Shown: one piece after another, positions 25,625 through 34,865 of the stretch
Layout: every line of letters starts with the position of its first letter
Position numbering within the stretch: the first letter of the stretch is position 1
DNA from: Latilactobacillus sakei
Lineage (GTDB): Bacteria; Bacillota; Bacilli; Lactobacillales; Lactobacillaceae
Assembly (NCBI GenBank): GCA_002953655.1
Contig: CP025839.1
Span: 248,001 to 312,000 of the forward strand
Reading direction: 5' to 3'
DNA: 64,000 nucleotides
The notes under the pieces: generated by a model
Database searches by the model: none
The model's input: the letters and a program-made list of their open reading frames with translations, nothing else
Told to the model about the DNA's origin: nothing
Program-made: the position numbers and the translations under genes

Positions 25625-28600
25625 ATGAAAAATAGAATCACTAAGATTGGTTATATTTTTATCATGCTACTAACAATTTTTGCACAATCGGGGATTGCGA
25701 CTGCAGCAGCAACCCTAAGTTCAAAAAATGTTCGAGTAGCTGGTGACGATCCAGGTGTGACAATTACTGCGCCCGAAGTGATTAGCTCTAAGCAGCGAGT
25801 TGAGTTAGATGTTACGGTTAGTTATTCAGCCGGAAAAATGGATACCGATGGTAAGCTTAAAGTTAAGATACCTAAGAGTATTGTTAATAGCTCTGTAGAT
25901 ATTGTTAACGACATCAAAATCGGGGATCCTTTTTATCTGGAAGATCCTGCGTTAGTGGATGATGGTAGTGGTAATTATGTATTAAATATCGCGATTGATC
26001 ACACTAAAATTGATCAAACGACCGCTAATGGTGCTACTATCAAAATCTTCTTTGCCGCTCCGTTTATGGACGCTGGTTCAGGACAGGAATTTCCAGACGC
26101 AGTCGATTTTGAGGCAACTTTGTCAAAAGACAAAAATGTGGTTAGTACCGATACAGCTAATTCCAAGGTGAATGTTGGGACTTCCGGGAAGCCACTGTTA
26201 ATGAAGTATGCGACACAGCCAGATGCAATTGTTAACGGTACTAATGCATCAATTCAAAGTATGACAAAGCCCAATGCTAATATTTTTGTTATTCCAATTA
26301 ATTATAACCAAACGGAAATTAAGAACGCTAAAATTGTAGATACACTACCGTTAGATACCGAACTTGTTGATCCCAATCCACATATTCCGGCAACCGGTGA
26401 TGCAACGGTGATTAATCATTTTAGAATTGCTAAAGTAACCGGACGACGGGCTGATGGGGTCCCGATTGCTTGGCAGTATGTCACTACACAATTCGCCAAT
26501 AAAATTACATTGACAAGTAGTGGTTTTTCAATTGATTTTGGTGATATTGGTAAGGATGATGCTTATGTTGTAATGTACGCTGAAAAAATCCAAGGCAATC
26601 CAACCCCAGAAGAGTTTGGGGTTCGGAAGAACGTGGTTACGCTCTATAGTGATGATCAAGCAGTTAAAACTGCCCAAAAAGCAATCGCTTTGAAACAAGA
26701 TGACTATCAAGCTGTTTCCTTGAGTAAATCAGTTAGTCAAGCCACAATTGCTTCTAAATCAGGTGACATGACCTATTCATTGACGCTTAAAAATAATAGT
26801 GGCGATGTTAAGGCGGGGACAATCATTACGGACCCGCTACCTGAGTTTACAAAATTTACTAAAACGGAATCGTTGGATAGTAACTATTTCGAAGAAGTTG
26901 GTTATGATGTAGCAAGTAATACAATTAAATATAGATTAATTAAAGACTTACCCCTTAATACTGCGGCTAAGATTAGTTTTAAGGTGCATTATGAAAATTT
27001 AACAGGCCAATCGGGCGATAAGATTGTTAATAAAGCTTCTTTTAACTATGCGGGCTCTGATATCTATAGTAATGATGCCACTACCATGCTAGATGGGAGT
27101 GCGCACCTATATAAAAAAGATGCTGCAACCGCTAATCCATTAGCAGGTGCAGAATTTAAAGTTGTCGATAAATCGGGCCAAACGGTTGCCTCGGGATTAG
27201 TTTCTGATAAAAACGGCTTGGTTAATTCCGGTCTATTAGAACCGGGTGACTATCAATTTATCGAAGTTAAAGCCCCAACTGGCTATGTCTTAGATAAGAC
27301 ACCGATTGATTTCACGGTGACTGCTGGGCAAGATCAAGCAATTGATTTAACGGCAGTTAATAAGACAATCACCGGTAGTGTGCTTTTAACGAAGACTGAT
27401 GATCATCAAAAGGCACTTCAAGGAGCTACTTTTGAACTTCAAGATCAACAAGGGAATGTCCTTCAAAAAGATTTGAAAACAGATGCCAACGGACAGATTA
27501 AGGTAACTGACTTAAAAGCTGGTGACTATCAATTTATTGAAACCAAAGCCCCAGCTGGTTATGAATTAGATGCCACACCGGTGACATTTACCATTCAGAA
27601 AAATGATGCCGCAACAGTTAAAATTAATAAAATTAATCACCTGATACCTGGAGATGTGTTATTAACAAAAACCGATCATAAGGATGGCCATGCCCTTCAA
27701 GGTGCCATCTTTGAACTACAGGATAAATCAGGTAAGACGCTACAACAAGGATTAACGACGGATGCTAAAGGTCAATTAACCGTCAAAGGGTTACAACCTG
27801 GCGATTATCAATTTGTTGAAACCAAAGCGCCAGCTGGTTATCAACTAGATAAAACGCCCCAACTCTTCACGATTAAAAAAGATCAAACAACCATCGCTAA
27901 AGTTAATGTCGAAAATACATTGACACCAGGCAGTGTTATCCTAACAAAAGTCGATGCAAAAGATGGTGCCACTCTTCAAGGGGCTGTTTTTGAACTACAA
28001 GACAGTCGGGGGAAAACAGTAAAAACAAACTTAACAACGGATACCAAAGGCCAATTAGTCGTTAAAGATTTAGAACCAGGTGATTATCAATTTGTTGAAA
28101 CCCAAGCACCAAATGGCTATCAGCTAGATCAAACACCGCAACCGTTCACGATTAAAAAAGGCGATAGTACAATTGCTAAAGTAACCGTTAAAAATACTAT
28201 GACGCCTGGAAGCGTCGTTTTAACTAAAATAGATGCGAAAGATAATAGTCAATTACAAGGCGCCGTTTTTGAATTACAGGATAGCCAAGGTCAAGCTTTG
28301 CAATCAGGGTTAACAACAGATGCTAACGGACAAGTTGTGATTAAGCAATTAGCGCCTGGCGATTATCAATTTGTTGAAACTAAGGCGCCGGCTGGGTATC
28401 AATTAGATACGACACCGCAACCATTTACAATTGTTAAAGGGCAAACGGCTGCTGTTAGCGTTAAAATGGCTAACAAGTTAGTACCGGGGGATGTGGTTTT
28501 AACAAAAGTGGACCAAAGAGATAATACACCTTTACAAGGTGCCGTCTTTAAACTACAAACTAAAGCTGGTAAAACAGTGAAGACCGGTCTAACAACGGAT

Positions 28601-31201
28601 GCGGCTGGCAAAATTGCCGTCTCTGATCTAGAACCTGGTGATTATCAGTTTGTTGAAACCCAAGCGCCTACTGGTTATGATTTAGAGCAAACACCAGTCT
28701 CATTTACGATTAGTAAAGGTCAGACAACAGCTGTGAAAGTCACCAAAAATAACCAATTAACACCAGGGAGCGTCGTTTTAACCAAAAAAGATAATCAAAC
28801 GGGTGCTGTTTTACAAGGTGCGGTATTCGAATTACGCGATAAAGCAGGTAAGACACTTCAAAGTGGCTTAACAACTGATGTGACAGGTAAGTTGGCTATT
28901 TCGGATTTAGACCCTGGTGATTATCAATTAATTGAAACTAAAGCGCCAACCGGCTATCAATTGGATCAAACACCGATTAACTTTACAATTAAGAAAAACC
29001 AAGGCACAGCGCTTCAATTAACGAAGATAAATAAATTAACGCCAGGTAGTGTTATATTAACGAAGGTCGATCAAAAAGATGGTCAACACCTTCAAAATGC
29101 GGTCTTTGAACTCCAAACAAAGGCAGGAAAGGTGCTTCAAAGTGGTTTAACGACAGATGCTGCCGGGCAAATTGCCATTAAAGATCTAGATCCTGGTGAT
29201 TATCAATTTGTCGAAACCAAAGCACCAACTGGTTACGATTTAGACCAAACACCAGTCTCATTTACGATTGTTAAGGATCAAAAGACAGCAGTTCAAGTCA
29301 CAAAAGCTGATAAGTTAACAGTTGGTGGTGTGATCTTAACTAAAGTAGACCAAAAAGATAATACACCTTTACAAGGTGCCGTCTTTAAACTACAAACTAA
29401 AGCTGGTAAAACAGTGAAGACCGGTCTAACAACGGATGCGGCTGGCAAAATTGCCGTCTCTGATCTAGAACCTGGTGATTATCAGTTTATTGAAACCCAA
29501 GCGCCAACTGGCTATGATTTAGAGCAAACACCCGTGTCATTTACGATTAGTAAAGGACAGACAACGCCAGTCAAAGTAATGAAGACTAACCAGTTAACAA
29601 AAGGTGGGGTTCTTTTAACCAAGACGGATCAAAAGAGCGGTGAAACCTTACAAGGTGCCATTTTCGAATTACAAGATCAAAATGGTAATTCATTACAAGT
29701 AGGCTTAACGACGGATAAAGCTGGGCAAATCGCTGTTTCAGATTTGACACCTGGTGATTACCAATTGATTGAGACCAAAGCGCCAACTGGCTACCAATTA
29801 GACCAAAAACCGGTCAAATTTACGATTAAGAAAAATCAAACGTCAGTCATTAAGTTGACTAAAACCAACCAATTAACGCCAGGTAGTGTGATCTTAACGA
29901 AACAAGATCAGCAAACTGGAACGCATTTACAAGGCGCTGTTTTTGAATTACAAGACAGTCAAGGCAAGACCCTACAAACTAATTTAATCACGGGGACGAC
30001 AGGACAAATTGCCGTGAAGGATTTGGCACCTGGCGACTATCAATTTGTCGAGACCAAAGCGCCAACCGGCTATGACTTAGATCAAACACCGGTTAAATTT
30101 ACGATTAAAAAACACCAAACAACAGCAGTAACAGTCGTTAAAAATAATCAATTGACCGCTGGCAGTGTTATTTTGACGAAACAAGACGATCGTACAGGTG
30201 AAACTTTACAAAATGCAGTCTTTAGCTTACAAAATCAGCAAGGTAAAACAATTAAGACTGGGTTAACAACCGATGCCACTGGCCAGATTGCCATTAAAGA
30301 TTTAACCCCTGGCAATTATCAATTCGTTGAAACCCAAGCGCCAACCGGCTATCAGTTAGATCAGTCACCGGTTAAGTTTACGATCGTTAAAAATCAAAAA
30401 ACTGCCATCAAGCTAATCAAAACAGATAAGGTCATTCCAGGCAGTGCTGTCTTAACAAAGGTGGATAAGCAAACAGGTGAAACCTTAGCAGGTGCCGTCT
30501 TCAAACTCGTTGATAGTCATCAAAAAGTCATTGCCAAGAATTTAAAATCAGACGCAGCCGGGAAAATTGCAGTTTCTAATTTAGCGCCCGGTCAATATTC
30601 ATTTATTGAAACCAAAGCGCCAACCGGCTATCAGTTAGATAGTACGCCAGTGAACTTTATTGTGATGAAACAACAACCATCAAGTACGGCGGTTAATGTT
30701 CAAAAAACCAATCAACAAAATGATCATGAAGTACGATTAGCCAAAAAAGATCGCCAAACGGGTCAGTTATTGGCAGATGCGGTTTTTGAATTACAAGATG
30801 AAAAAGGTCATGTTTTGAAAGAACAGTTGATAACAGATCAGTCTGGTATCTTGTTGATTAAAGGTTTAAAAACAGGTGATTATCAATTGGTTGAAACCAA
30901 AGCCCCAGCGGGGTATCAATTAGATCAGACACCGGTTAAATTTACAATTGACCGTAATCATTCAAGCTTGTCATTAGTCAAAGAAAATCAAAAAGTATTA
31001 GACCCAAGTACACCAGCTTTACCGACACCACCAACCGATCCAGTTGCGCCAACTAAACCAGGTCATAGTAAACCAAGTCATAAGGATAACGCAAAGTTAC
31101 CTCAGACTGGTAGCACGGCAGATATGACAATTTTAGGACTACTAGTTCTTTTAATAGCAGGTGGTTTATATCGTACAAAGCGGCGTGTTAGTCGTCGTTA
31201 G
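25625..31201 (+). CDS. Giant SpaA-repeat surface adhesin with LPQTG anchor (cassette 2)
   Basis: This 1858-residue protein has a signal peptide (about 1-29) and a head of roughly 460 residues that is unrelated by eye to the cassette 1 head. The second part of the head, from about 360, reads like a DUF11-type extracellular domain (SLSKSVSQATIASKSGDMTY). Fourteen SpaA-like repeats of about 93 residues follow, with the same LTKxD, GAVFELQD and ETKAPxGY pattern, then a Pro-rich wall segment and LPQTG with helix and RRKR-type tail. AGGAGG precedes the ATG. The same order of regulatory genes follows as in cassette 1. The ligand is unknown. Confidence 0.9.
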   Translation: MKNRITKIGYIFIMLLTIFAQSGIATAAATLSSKNVRVAGDDPGVTITAPEVISSKQRVELDVTVSYSAGKMDTDGKLKVKIPKSIVNSSVDIVNDIKIGDPFYLEDPALVDDGSGNYVLNIAIDHTKIDQTTANGATIKIFFAAPFMDAGSGQEFPDAVDFEATLSKDKNVVSTDTANSKVNVGTSGKPLLMKYATQPDAIVNGTNASIQSMTKPNANIFVIPINYNQTEIKNAKIVDTLPLDTELVDPNPHIPATGDATVINHFRIAKVTGRRADGVPIAWQYVTTQFANKITLTSSGFSIDFGDIGKDDAYVVMYAEKIQGNPTPEEFGVRKNVVTLYSDDQAVKTAQKAIALKQDDYQAVSLSKSVSQATIASKSGDMTYSLTLKNNSGDVKAGTIITDPLPEFTKFTKTESLDSNYFEEVGYDVASNTIKYRLIKDLPLNTAAKISFKVHYENLTGQSGDKIVNKASFNYAGSDIYSNDATTMLDGSAHLYKKDAATANPLAGAEFKVVDKSGQTVASGLVSDKNGLVNSGLLEPGDYQFIEVKAPTGYVLDKTPIDFTVTAGQDQAIDLTAVNKTITGSVLLTKTDDHQKALQGATFELQDQQGNVLQKDLKTDANGQIKVTDLKAGDYQFIETKAPAGYELDATPVTFTIQKNDAATVKINKINHLIPGDVLLTKTDHKDGHALQGAIFELQDKSGKTLQQGLTTDAKGQLTVKGLQPGDYQFVETKAPAGYQLDKTPQLFTIKKDQTTIAKVNVENTLTPGSVILTKVDAKDGATLQGAVFELQDSRGKTVKTNLTTDTKGQLVVKDLEPGDYQFVETQAPNGYQLDQTPQPFTIKKGDSTIAKVTVKNTMTPGSVVLTKIDAKDNSQLQGAVFELQDSQGQALQSGLTTDANGQVVIKQLAPGDYQFVETKAPAGYQLDTTPQPFTIVKGQTAAVSVKMANKLVPGDVVLTKVDQRDNTPLQGAVFKLQTKAGKTVKTGLTTDAAGKIAVSDLEPGDYQFVETQAPTGYDLEQTPVSFTISKGQTTAVKVTKNNQLTPGSVVLTKKDNQTGAVLQGAVFELRDKAGKTLQSGLTTDVTGKLAISDLDPGDYQLIETKAPTGYQLDQTPINFTIKKNQGTALQLTKINKLTPGSVILTKVDQKDGQHLQNAVFELQTKAGKVLQSGLTTDAAGQIAIKDLDPGDYQFVETKAPTGYDLDQTPVSFTIVKDQKTAVQVTKADKLTVGGVILTKVDQKDNTPLQGAVFKLQTKAGKTVKTGLTTDAAGKIAVSDLEPGDYQFIETQAPTGYDLEQTPVSFTISKGQTTPVKVMKTNQLTKGGVLLTKTDQKSGETLQGAIFELQDQNGNSLQVGLTTDKAGQIAVSDLTPGDYQLIETKAPTGYQLDQKPVKFTIKKNQTSVIKLTKTNQLTPGSVILTKQDQQTGTHLQGAVFELQDSQGKTLQTNLITGTTGQIAVKDLAPGDYQFVETKAPTGYDLDQTPVKFTIKKHQTTAVTVVKNNQLTAGSVILTKQDDRTGETLQNAVFSLQNQQGKTIKTGLTTDATGQIAIKDLTPGNYQFVETQAPTGYQLDQSPVKFTIVKNQKTAIKLIKTDKVIPGSAVLTKVDKQTGETLAGAVFKLVDSHQKVIAKNLKSDAAGKIAVSNLAPGQYSFIETKAPTGYQLDSTPVNFIVMKQQPSSTAVNVQKTNQQNDHEVRLAKKDRQTGQLLADAVFELQDEKGHVLKEQLITDQSGILLIKGLKTGDYQLVETKAPAGYQLDQTPVKFTIDRNHSSLSLVKENQKVLDPSTPALPTPPTDPVAPTKPGHSKPSHKDNAKLPQTGSTADMTILGLLVLLIAGGLYRTKRRVSRR
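27101..30995 (+). repeat. Fourteen tandem SpaA-type coding repeats
   Basis: The units are about 279 bp. The sixth and ninth share an unbroken identical stretch of 132 bp (28520-28651 and 29357-29488), 837 bp or exactly three units apart, while the units between them differ. This suggests gene conversion or block duplication. Confidence 0.88.
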
Positions 31202-31214
31202 ACTACTAAAATAA

Positions 31215-31252
31215 TAGATATAACATTAATAGTTCTATCATTTTTTATTAGA
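31215..31252 (+). terminator. Weak hairpin after adhesin 2 (possible partial terminator)
   Basis: GATATAAC and AGTTCTATC pair imperfectly, followed by ATTTTTTATT. It could reduce read-through from the adhesin into the regulators. Confidence 0.35.
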
Positions 31253-31269
31253 GTAAATGGAGTCCGAAA

Positions 31270-32706
31270 ATGAATATAAACGACTTATTAACTGAGGATG
31301 ATCGGTTAAAATACTATCTCCTACAATATTTAGAATTGAATAAATCTAGTTATATTTCAGTGGATTTAGTTTGCGAATTTTCGGGCCTTTCAAAATTTAA
31401 AGTCAAAAAATATTTAGCACAGCTCCAATTAGACTTGCAAACATTGAAGATTGAAGCTCAGATTATAGTGCATGAAACGAGCGAGATAACAACGCAACAG
31501 CTAACACCACTCATCACCAAAAAGGTACGACTATCTTACTTGGAGCGTTCGGAAATTTATGCATTACTATTAAATGCTTTAAATCAAAGCGGTAGTGTAG
31601 AGGCATTTGCTAAAGCTCATTTTTTTAGTAAATCTTATGCCTATTCGCTGAAGAAGCAGCTGACAAAACTATTGAAACAGTATGGTATCGAGTATCGTAA
31701 TAATGAATTACATGGGGATGAGCTAGTTGTGCGTGAGTTTATTTATACAATCTATTATGATTTTTACAATGATTTAGGTCGTCCTTTTTCCGGTAGACTA
31801 TTGGAAGAAATTAAACAACTCAAGCAACAATTATTGTGGCGGTATCAAATTGATTTATCATTGGTGCGAACCACTAAACTGGATTTATTTTTAGGCGTGT
31901 TGTTACAACGGTTGCAACAACATCATCCATTGTCTGCTACGCATTTTGAAGCAGAAGTTCACCAGACCACTGATTTTACGTTAAATGGCCTATTGGCAAA
32001 GCTATACAATCCTGATCAGTTACAATATGAAATCGACTATATACTAACATTTCTCTATGCCGAAAATATGACGGAAGTGTTTGAGGGGCATCGCTTACTT
32101 GCGAAAGCACAGCAAATTAATCACGGTTCACAACAAATAGTCAAGACCATTATGACTGAATTAAATTTACCGCAGGGGGTTCAACCGGTATTAACGCATC
32201 AAATTGCGACAGTTAATATTCGCTTAGCACTGTTTTATGCTGAAATTAGCAGTTTTACCTCCGTTCAACAAGTTAAGTTTTTCGAAGAAAGCTACCCCAC
32301 GACGAGTGAAGTCATTCTGCGACATCTACCAGAATTTGCGAAGCAAGCGACCATCAACGCGCAATTAACCAATACACTCTTTTACAATTATCTGTTTGCA
32401 GTTATTGAGAGCGTCCCTGATGATTTATTGAATCCGCCAATTTATATCTGTGTTGATTTTAGTAGTGGTAAAGCTTACACCCACTACATTGAACAGCAAA
32501 TTTTAGGCTTTAAGAATTTGAATATTATTTTGGAAAGAAATATTACCCAAAAAACACAGCTCTTTGTTTCAGACTTTGCTCAGGGAAGTTTAAAAACAGC
32601 GCAAATAATTTGGAAGAATCCACCCAATGCCGATGACTGGGCTGATTTTGGGGATATCATTGTGCAATTTAAAAAGGATCTGATGTTACATGAAAAAAAC
32701 GATTAA
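31270..32706 (+). CDS. Mga/AtxA-like transcriptional regulator (cassette 2)
   Basis: This 478-residue protein is the paralogue of the cassette 1 regulator, with the same length and closely similar sequence at both ends (LLTEDDR, LQYLELNK, CEFSGLSKFKVKKYL; and IWKNPPNADDW near the end). The Mga helix-turn-helix (FSKSYAYSLKKQL, then GDELVVREFIYTIYYDFY), PRD-like middle and EIIB-like end are all kept. Both copies have kept an intact frame, so both are probably functional. It lies 68 bp after the adhesin gene and overlaps the next gene by 17 bp, as in cassette 1. Cross-control of both adhesins by either copy is possible. Confidence 0.8.
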   Translation: MNINDLLTEDDRLKYYLLQYLELNKSSYISVDLVCEFSGLSKFKVKKYLAQLQLDLQTLKIEAQIIVHETSEITTQQLTPLITKKVRLSYLERSEIYALLLNALNQSGSVEAFAKAHFFSKSYAYSLKKQLTKLLKQYGIEYRNNELHGDELVVREFIYTIYYDFYNDLGRPFSGRLLEEIKQLKQQLLWRYQIDLSLVRTTKLDLFLGVLLQRLQQHHPLSATHFEAEVHQTTDFTLNGLLAKLYNPDQLQYEIDYILTFLYAENMTEVFEGHRLLAKAQQINHGSQQIVKTIMTELNLPQGVQPVLTHQIATVNIRLALFYAEISSFTSVQQVKFFEESYPTTSEVILRHLPEFAKQATINAQLTNTLFYNYLFAVIESVPDDLLNPPIYICVDFSSGKAYTHYIEQQILGFKNLNIILERNITQKTQLFVSDFAQGSLKTAQIIWKNPPNADDWADFGDIIVQFKKDLMLHEKND

Positions 32707-33043
32707 TTATTTTCTGATCCTAAGTGCGACATTATCCCAAGTTTCAACAGGTTATCTGTTTCAGACGCGCGAAAAATGGACAATAGCTGCTGAAAGTAAG
32801 ACGATAGCTCAACCGGTTCCCCAGCTAACAGAAAATGGGACATTACAACTTAAAAAGGGTAATCAGAATTTAAAAACAAAACGAACACAAATAACCTATA
32901 AGGACCCATCGCAATTGATGGCGGAGCACTTAATGAAACTAGAAGAGCCAGTTCGACCTAATAATGATCAGCATAGTGAAGTCGGCCAACTACTAGGCCG
33001 ACTATCTGGCAATTTGTTGATTGGACAAAAATATAGCTCTTGA
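32690..33043 (+). CDS. Small putative secreted protein (cassette 2), unknown function
   Basis: This is a 117-residue paralogue of the small protein at 22485. It starts MKKTINYFLILSATLSQVS, a probable signal peptide or anchor, and ends with the shared features QLMAEHLMKLEEPVRP and VGQLLGRLSGNLLIG. The middle diverges strongly, while the 17-bp overlap with the Mga-like gene and the C-terminal motif are kept, so the C-terminal half is the likely functional part. No known family is recognised. Confidence 0.72.
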   Translation: MKKTINYFLILSATLSQVSTGYLFQTREKWTIAAESKTIAQPVPQLTENGTLQLKKGNQNLKTKRTQITYKDPSQLMAEHLMKLEEPVRPNNDQHSEVGQLLGRLSGNLLIGQKYSS

Positions 33044-33055
33044 AAGGAGCAACAA

Positions 33056-33520
33056 ATGACGCAAGCAACTAATGTTTTAGAAATGACAACTTTTAACCAT
33101 CTCTATCAATGGCTAACCAATGACTTACGTCCCTTTATTAGTGGGATTAGTAAAAAATATCACTTAACTTATGAGCAATACATGTTGTTGCAAATTGTCG
33201 GTGAGCATGAACGTATTTCTGGCAGTGATTTAGCGGTTCATCAAGGTGTTTCACGGGCAGCTATTTCAAGACGGTGCCGTGAATTACAACTCTCAGGGTT
33301 GATTAACGGTATCGCTCGTCAAGAACCAGATTATCGAATGACTTATTTTGAACTCACAGAATACGGGCAACAAGTCACAGCCGAGCTAAATGTGGCTTAC
33401 ACAAAATGGCTTGAAAATGTGATGGCTTGTTACGGGACAGATAAGTTAACAACTTTAATGCAGATGGTCAATGAATTATTAAAACAAGCAAAAACTGCCA
33501 AAGCAGTCGTTAATAGTTAA
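33056..33520 (+). CDS. MarR-family regulator (cassette 2)
   Basis: This is a 154-residue paralogue of the MarR protein at 22844. The N-terminal FNHLYQWLTNDLRPFI and the recognition region SRAAISRRCRELQLSGLI are almost the same as in the first copy. It starts 12 bp after the small secreted protein gene behind AAAGGAG and ends the operon. Conservation of the recognition helix suggests that both MarR copies bind the same DNA. Confidence 0.85.
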   Translation: MTQATNVLEMTTFNHLYQWLTNDLRPFISGISKKYHLTYEQYMLLQIVGEHERISGSDLAVHQGVSRAAISRRCRELQLSGLINGIARQEPDYRMTYFELTEYGQQVTAELNVAYTKWLENVMACYGTDKLTTLMQMVNELLKQAKTAKAVVNS

Positions 33521-33564
33521 AAAAAGAGCTTATTCGATAAATAATTATCGAGTAAGCTCTTTTT
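33521..33564. terminator. Bidirectional terminator of cassette 2
   Basis: Perfect 20-bp arms, AAAAAGAGCTTATTCGATAA and its complement, around ATAA. Confidence 0.92.
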
Positions 33565-33569
33565 AATGA

Positions 33570-34082
33570 TTATTTTAACGCTTTTTGCATAATCAAATCG
33601 CGTTGCGCGTCATCACCGAGTTGGAAGATATGATCACCAATTTGCTTGAAGCCTAACTTGGTATAAAAGGCAAGTGCGCCAGTATTGTGTTCCCAAACAC
33701 CGAGCCAAATATGGGCTTTATGCATGTCTTGAGCTGTTTTAATCGCATATTCGATGAGTTGCGTGCCCAGGCCCAGTCGTTTAAAAGTTGGTAGAATATA
33801 GATACGTTCAACTTCCAGTGAATCTGGCGCAGATTTTTCAGTTTGAGCGTCGTTACTGTTTAATTTAAGGTAACCAGCAATATCGTCATTGTGTTTAATG
33901 AAGTAGAAAGCCGAATTAGGATTAGTAATTTCTGAAGTAAGTTGTAGATCATTGTAGGCAGATTCTAAATAATCAGCTAAATCCTGTTTTGAATTGTCAG
34001 CACCGAAAGTGTCGGTGAAGGTTTGAATACTGATGGTTTGTAATGCTTTAAGTTGGTCTAGAGTGACTTTTTCAATTGACAT
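33570..34082 (-). CDS. GNAT-family N-acetyltransferase
   Basis: This is a 170-residue acetyltransferase. The acetyl-CoA loop is LPTFKRLGLGTQLIEYA (about 94-110), with the preceding beta strand VERIYIL and a late NTGALAFYTKLGFK segment typical of GNAT proteins. It has AGGAGC upstream of the ATG and lies 21 bp after the MarR gene on the same strand, so they form a two-gene operon with the MarR palindrome in front. The substrate is unknown; polyamines or small amines are possible. Confidence 0.87.
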   Translation of the reverse strand: MSIEKVTLDQLKALQTISIQTFTDTFGADNSKQDLADYLESAYNDLQLTSEITNPNSAFYFIKHNDDIAGYLKLNSNDAQTEKSAPDSLEVERIYILPTFKRLGLGTQLIEYAIKTAQDMHKAHIWLGVWEHNTGALAFYTKLGFKQIGDHIFQLGDDAQRDLIMQKALK

Positions 34083-34103
34083 AGTAAAGCTCCTTTATAT
34101 TTT

Positions 34104-34556
34104 TTAATAGGGCCGCTGTTGGCCTTTTTTGACTTGTTCCCAGTCGGCGGCAACATTGGCGCTAACTTTGGTTAACAGTTCGTGTAATACTTGGGTTTCC
34201 GCTGTTGTTAGTCCTTGTAGCGCTACCTGATTGGAATAATCGTTCTCCCGTTTAATTTCGGGGTAGATCGCTTGGCCGGCGGGGGTTAAATAAAGATGTT
34301 TGATTTTGAGATTGTTTTCGTCAGCTTGGCGGGTAATGAGCCCGGCCCGGCTTAATTTTTGAATAGCACGGGTGACAGTTGCGCGGTCGACCTTGATTAA
34401 TTCGATAAGGCGTTCTTGAATAATCCCTGGATTTTCCGCGATACGGACAAGATAGAGATACTGGCCACGGGTTAAATCATATTTTTTAAATTCGATATTA
34501 GCAATTGAATCTAAGGAACGGGCGATAATGCCAATTGGTCTAAGAATATCTACCAA
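34104..34556 (-). CDS. MarR-family regulator of the GNAT operon (TTG start)
   Basis: This is a 150-residue MarR protein. The recognition region IQERLIELIKVDRATVTRAI spans about 51-70, and the wing contains NNLKIKHLYL. TTG at 34556 is preferred as start because GGAGG lies 8 bp upstream and the product then begins VDILRPIGI; the open frame upstream to 34616 runs through the operator and promoter. The gene is co-transcribed with the GNAT gene. A perfect palindrome over the promoter suggests autoregulation. Confidence 0.85.
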   Translation of the reverse strand: MVDILRPIGIIARSLDSIANIEFKKYDLTRGQYLYLVRIAENPGIIQERLIELIKVDRATVTRAIQKLSRAGLITRQADENNLKIKHLYLTPAGQAIYPEIKRENDYSNQVALQGLTTAETQVLHELLTKVSANVAADWEQVKKGQQRPY

Positions 34557-34578
34557 GATAAGAACCTCCAATATTATA

Positions 34579-34620
34579 AAATGTAGTATAAAACAATTAT
34601 GTTGCAAATGCAACATAATT
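34579..34620 (-). promoter_or_regulatory. Promoter with perfect 26-bp MarR operator palindrome
   Basis: AATTATGTTGCA-AA-TGCAACATAATT (34595-34620) is a perfect palindrome with 12-bp arms. On the reverse strand it contains TTGCAT, placed 17 bp before TATACT, so a bound regulator would cover the -35. Confidence 0.82.
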
Positions 34621-34825
34621 CAAATCGAATTGTAATTTGAGCATTTAATGGTAAAATAAAAAAGCTGAATTTTGTTTTTTTAGTTAAATTTAGTAGCAAA
34701 AAAGCGAGATTTTTTTTAGTGAATGGGCTATAATAAAAATAGGTAATATTGTAAACAATCTAATTTTGTTAGACCAAGTTAGGGTGTATGATCTTAAAAT
34801 GGCGCAAAATAATAGATAATATGGG

Positions 34826-34831
34826 TATAAT
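34826..34831 (+). promoter_or_regulatory. Putative -10 of CHAP protein gene
   Basis: TATAAT stands 34 bp before the ATG. Further upstream is the short palindrome ATTGT-AA-ACAAT (about 34748-34759), which may be an operator. Confidence 0.5.
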
Positions 34832-34865
34832 TAGACAATAGGCTTAAATAATAGGAGAAAATAAA

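Noticed and set aside
17180-30995. CRISPR-like or satellite array
   Set aside because: The 279-bp repeats are in frame and encode SpaA domains; there are no spacers of even length and no cas genes.
34748-34775. WalR/YycF box upstream of the CHAP hydrolase gene
   Set aside because: A TGTAAA-like hexamer is present, but the second half-site is not at the required 5-bp spacing.
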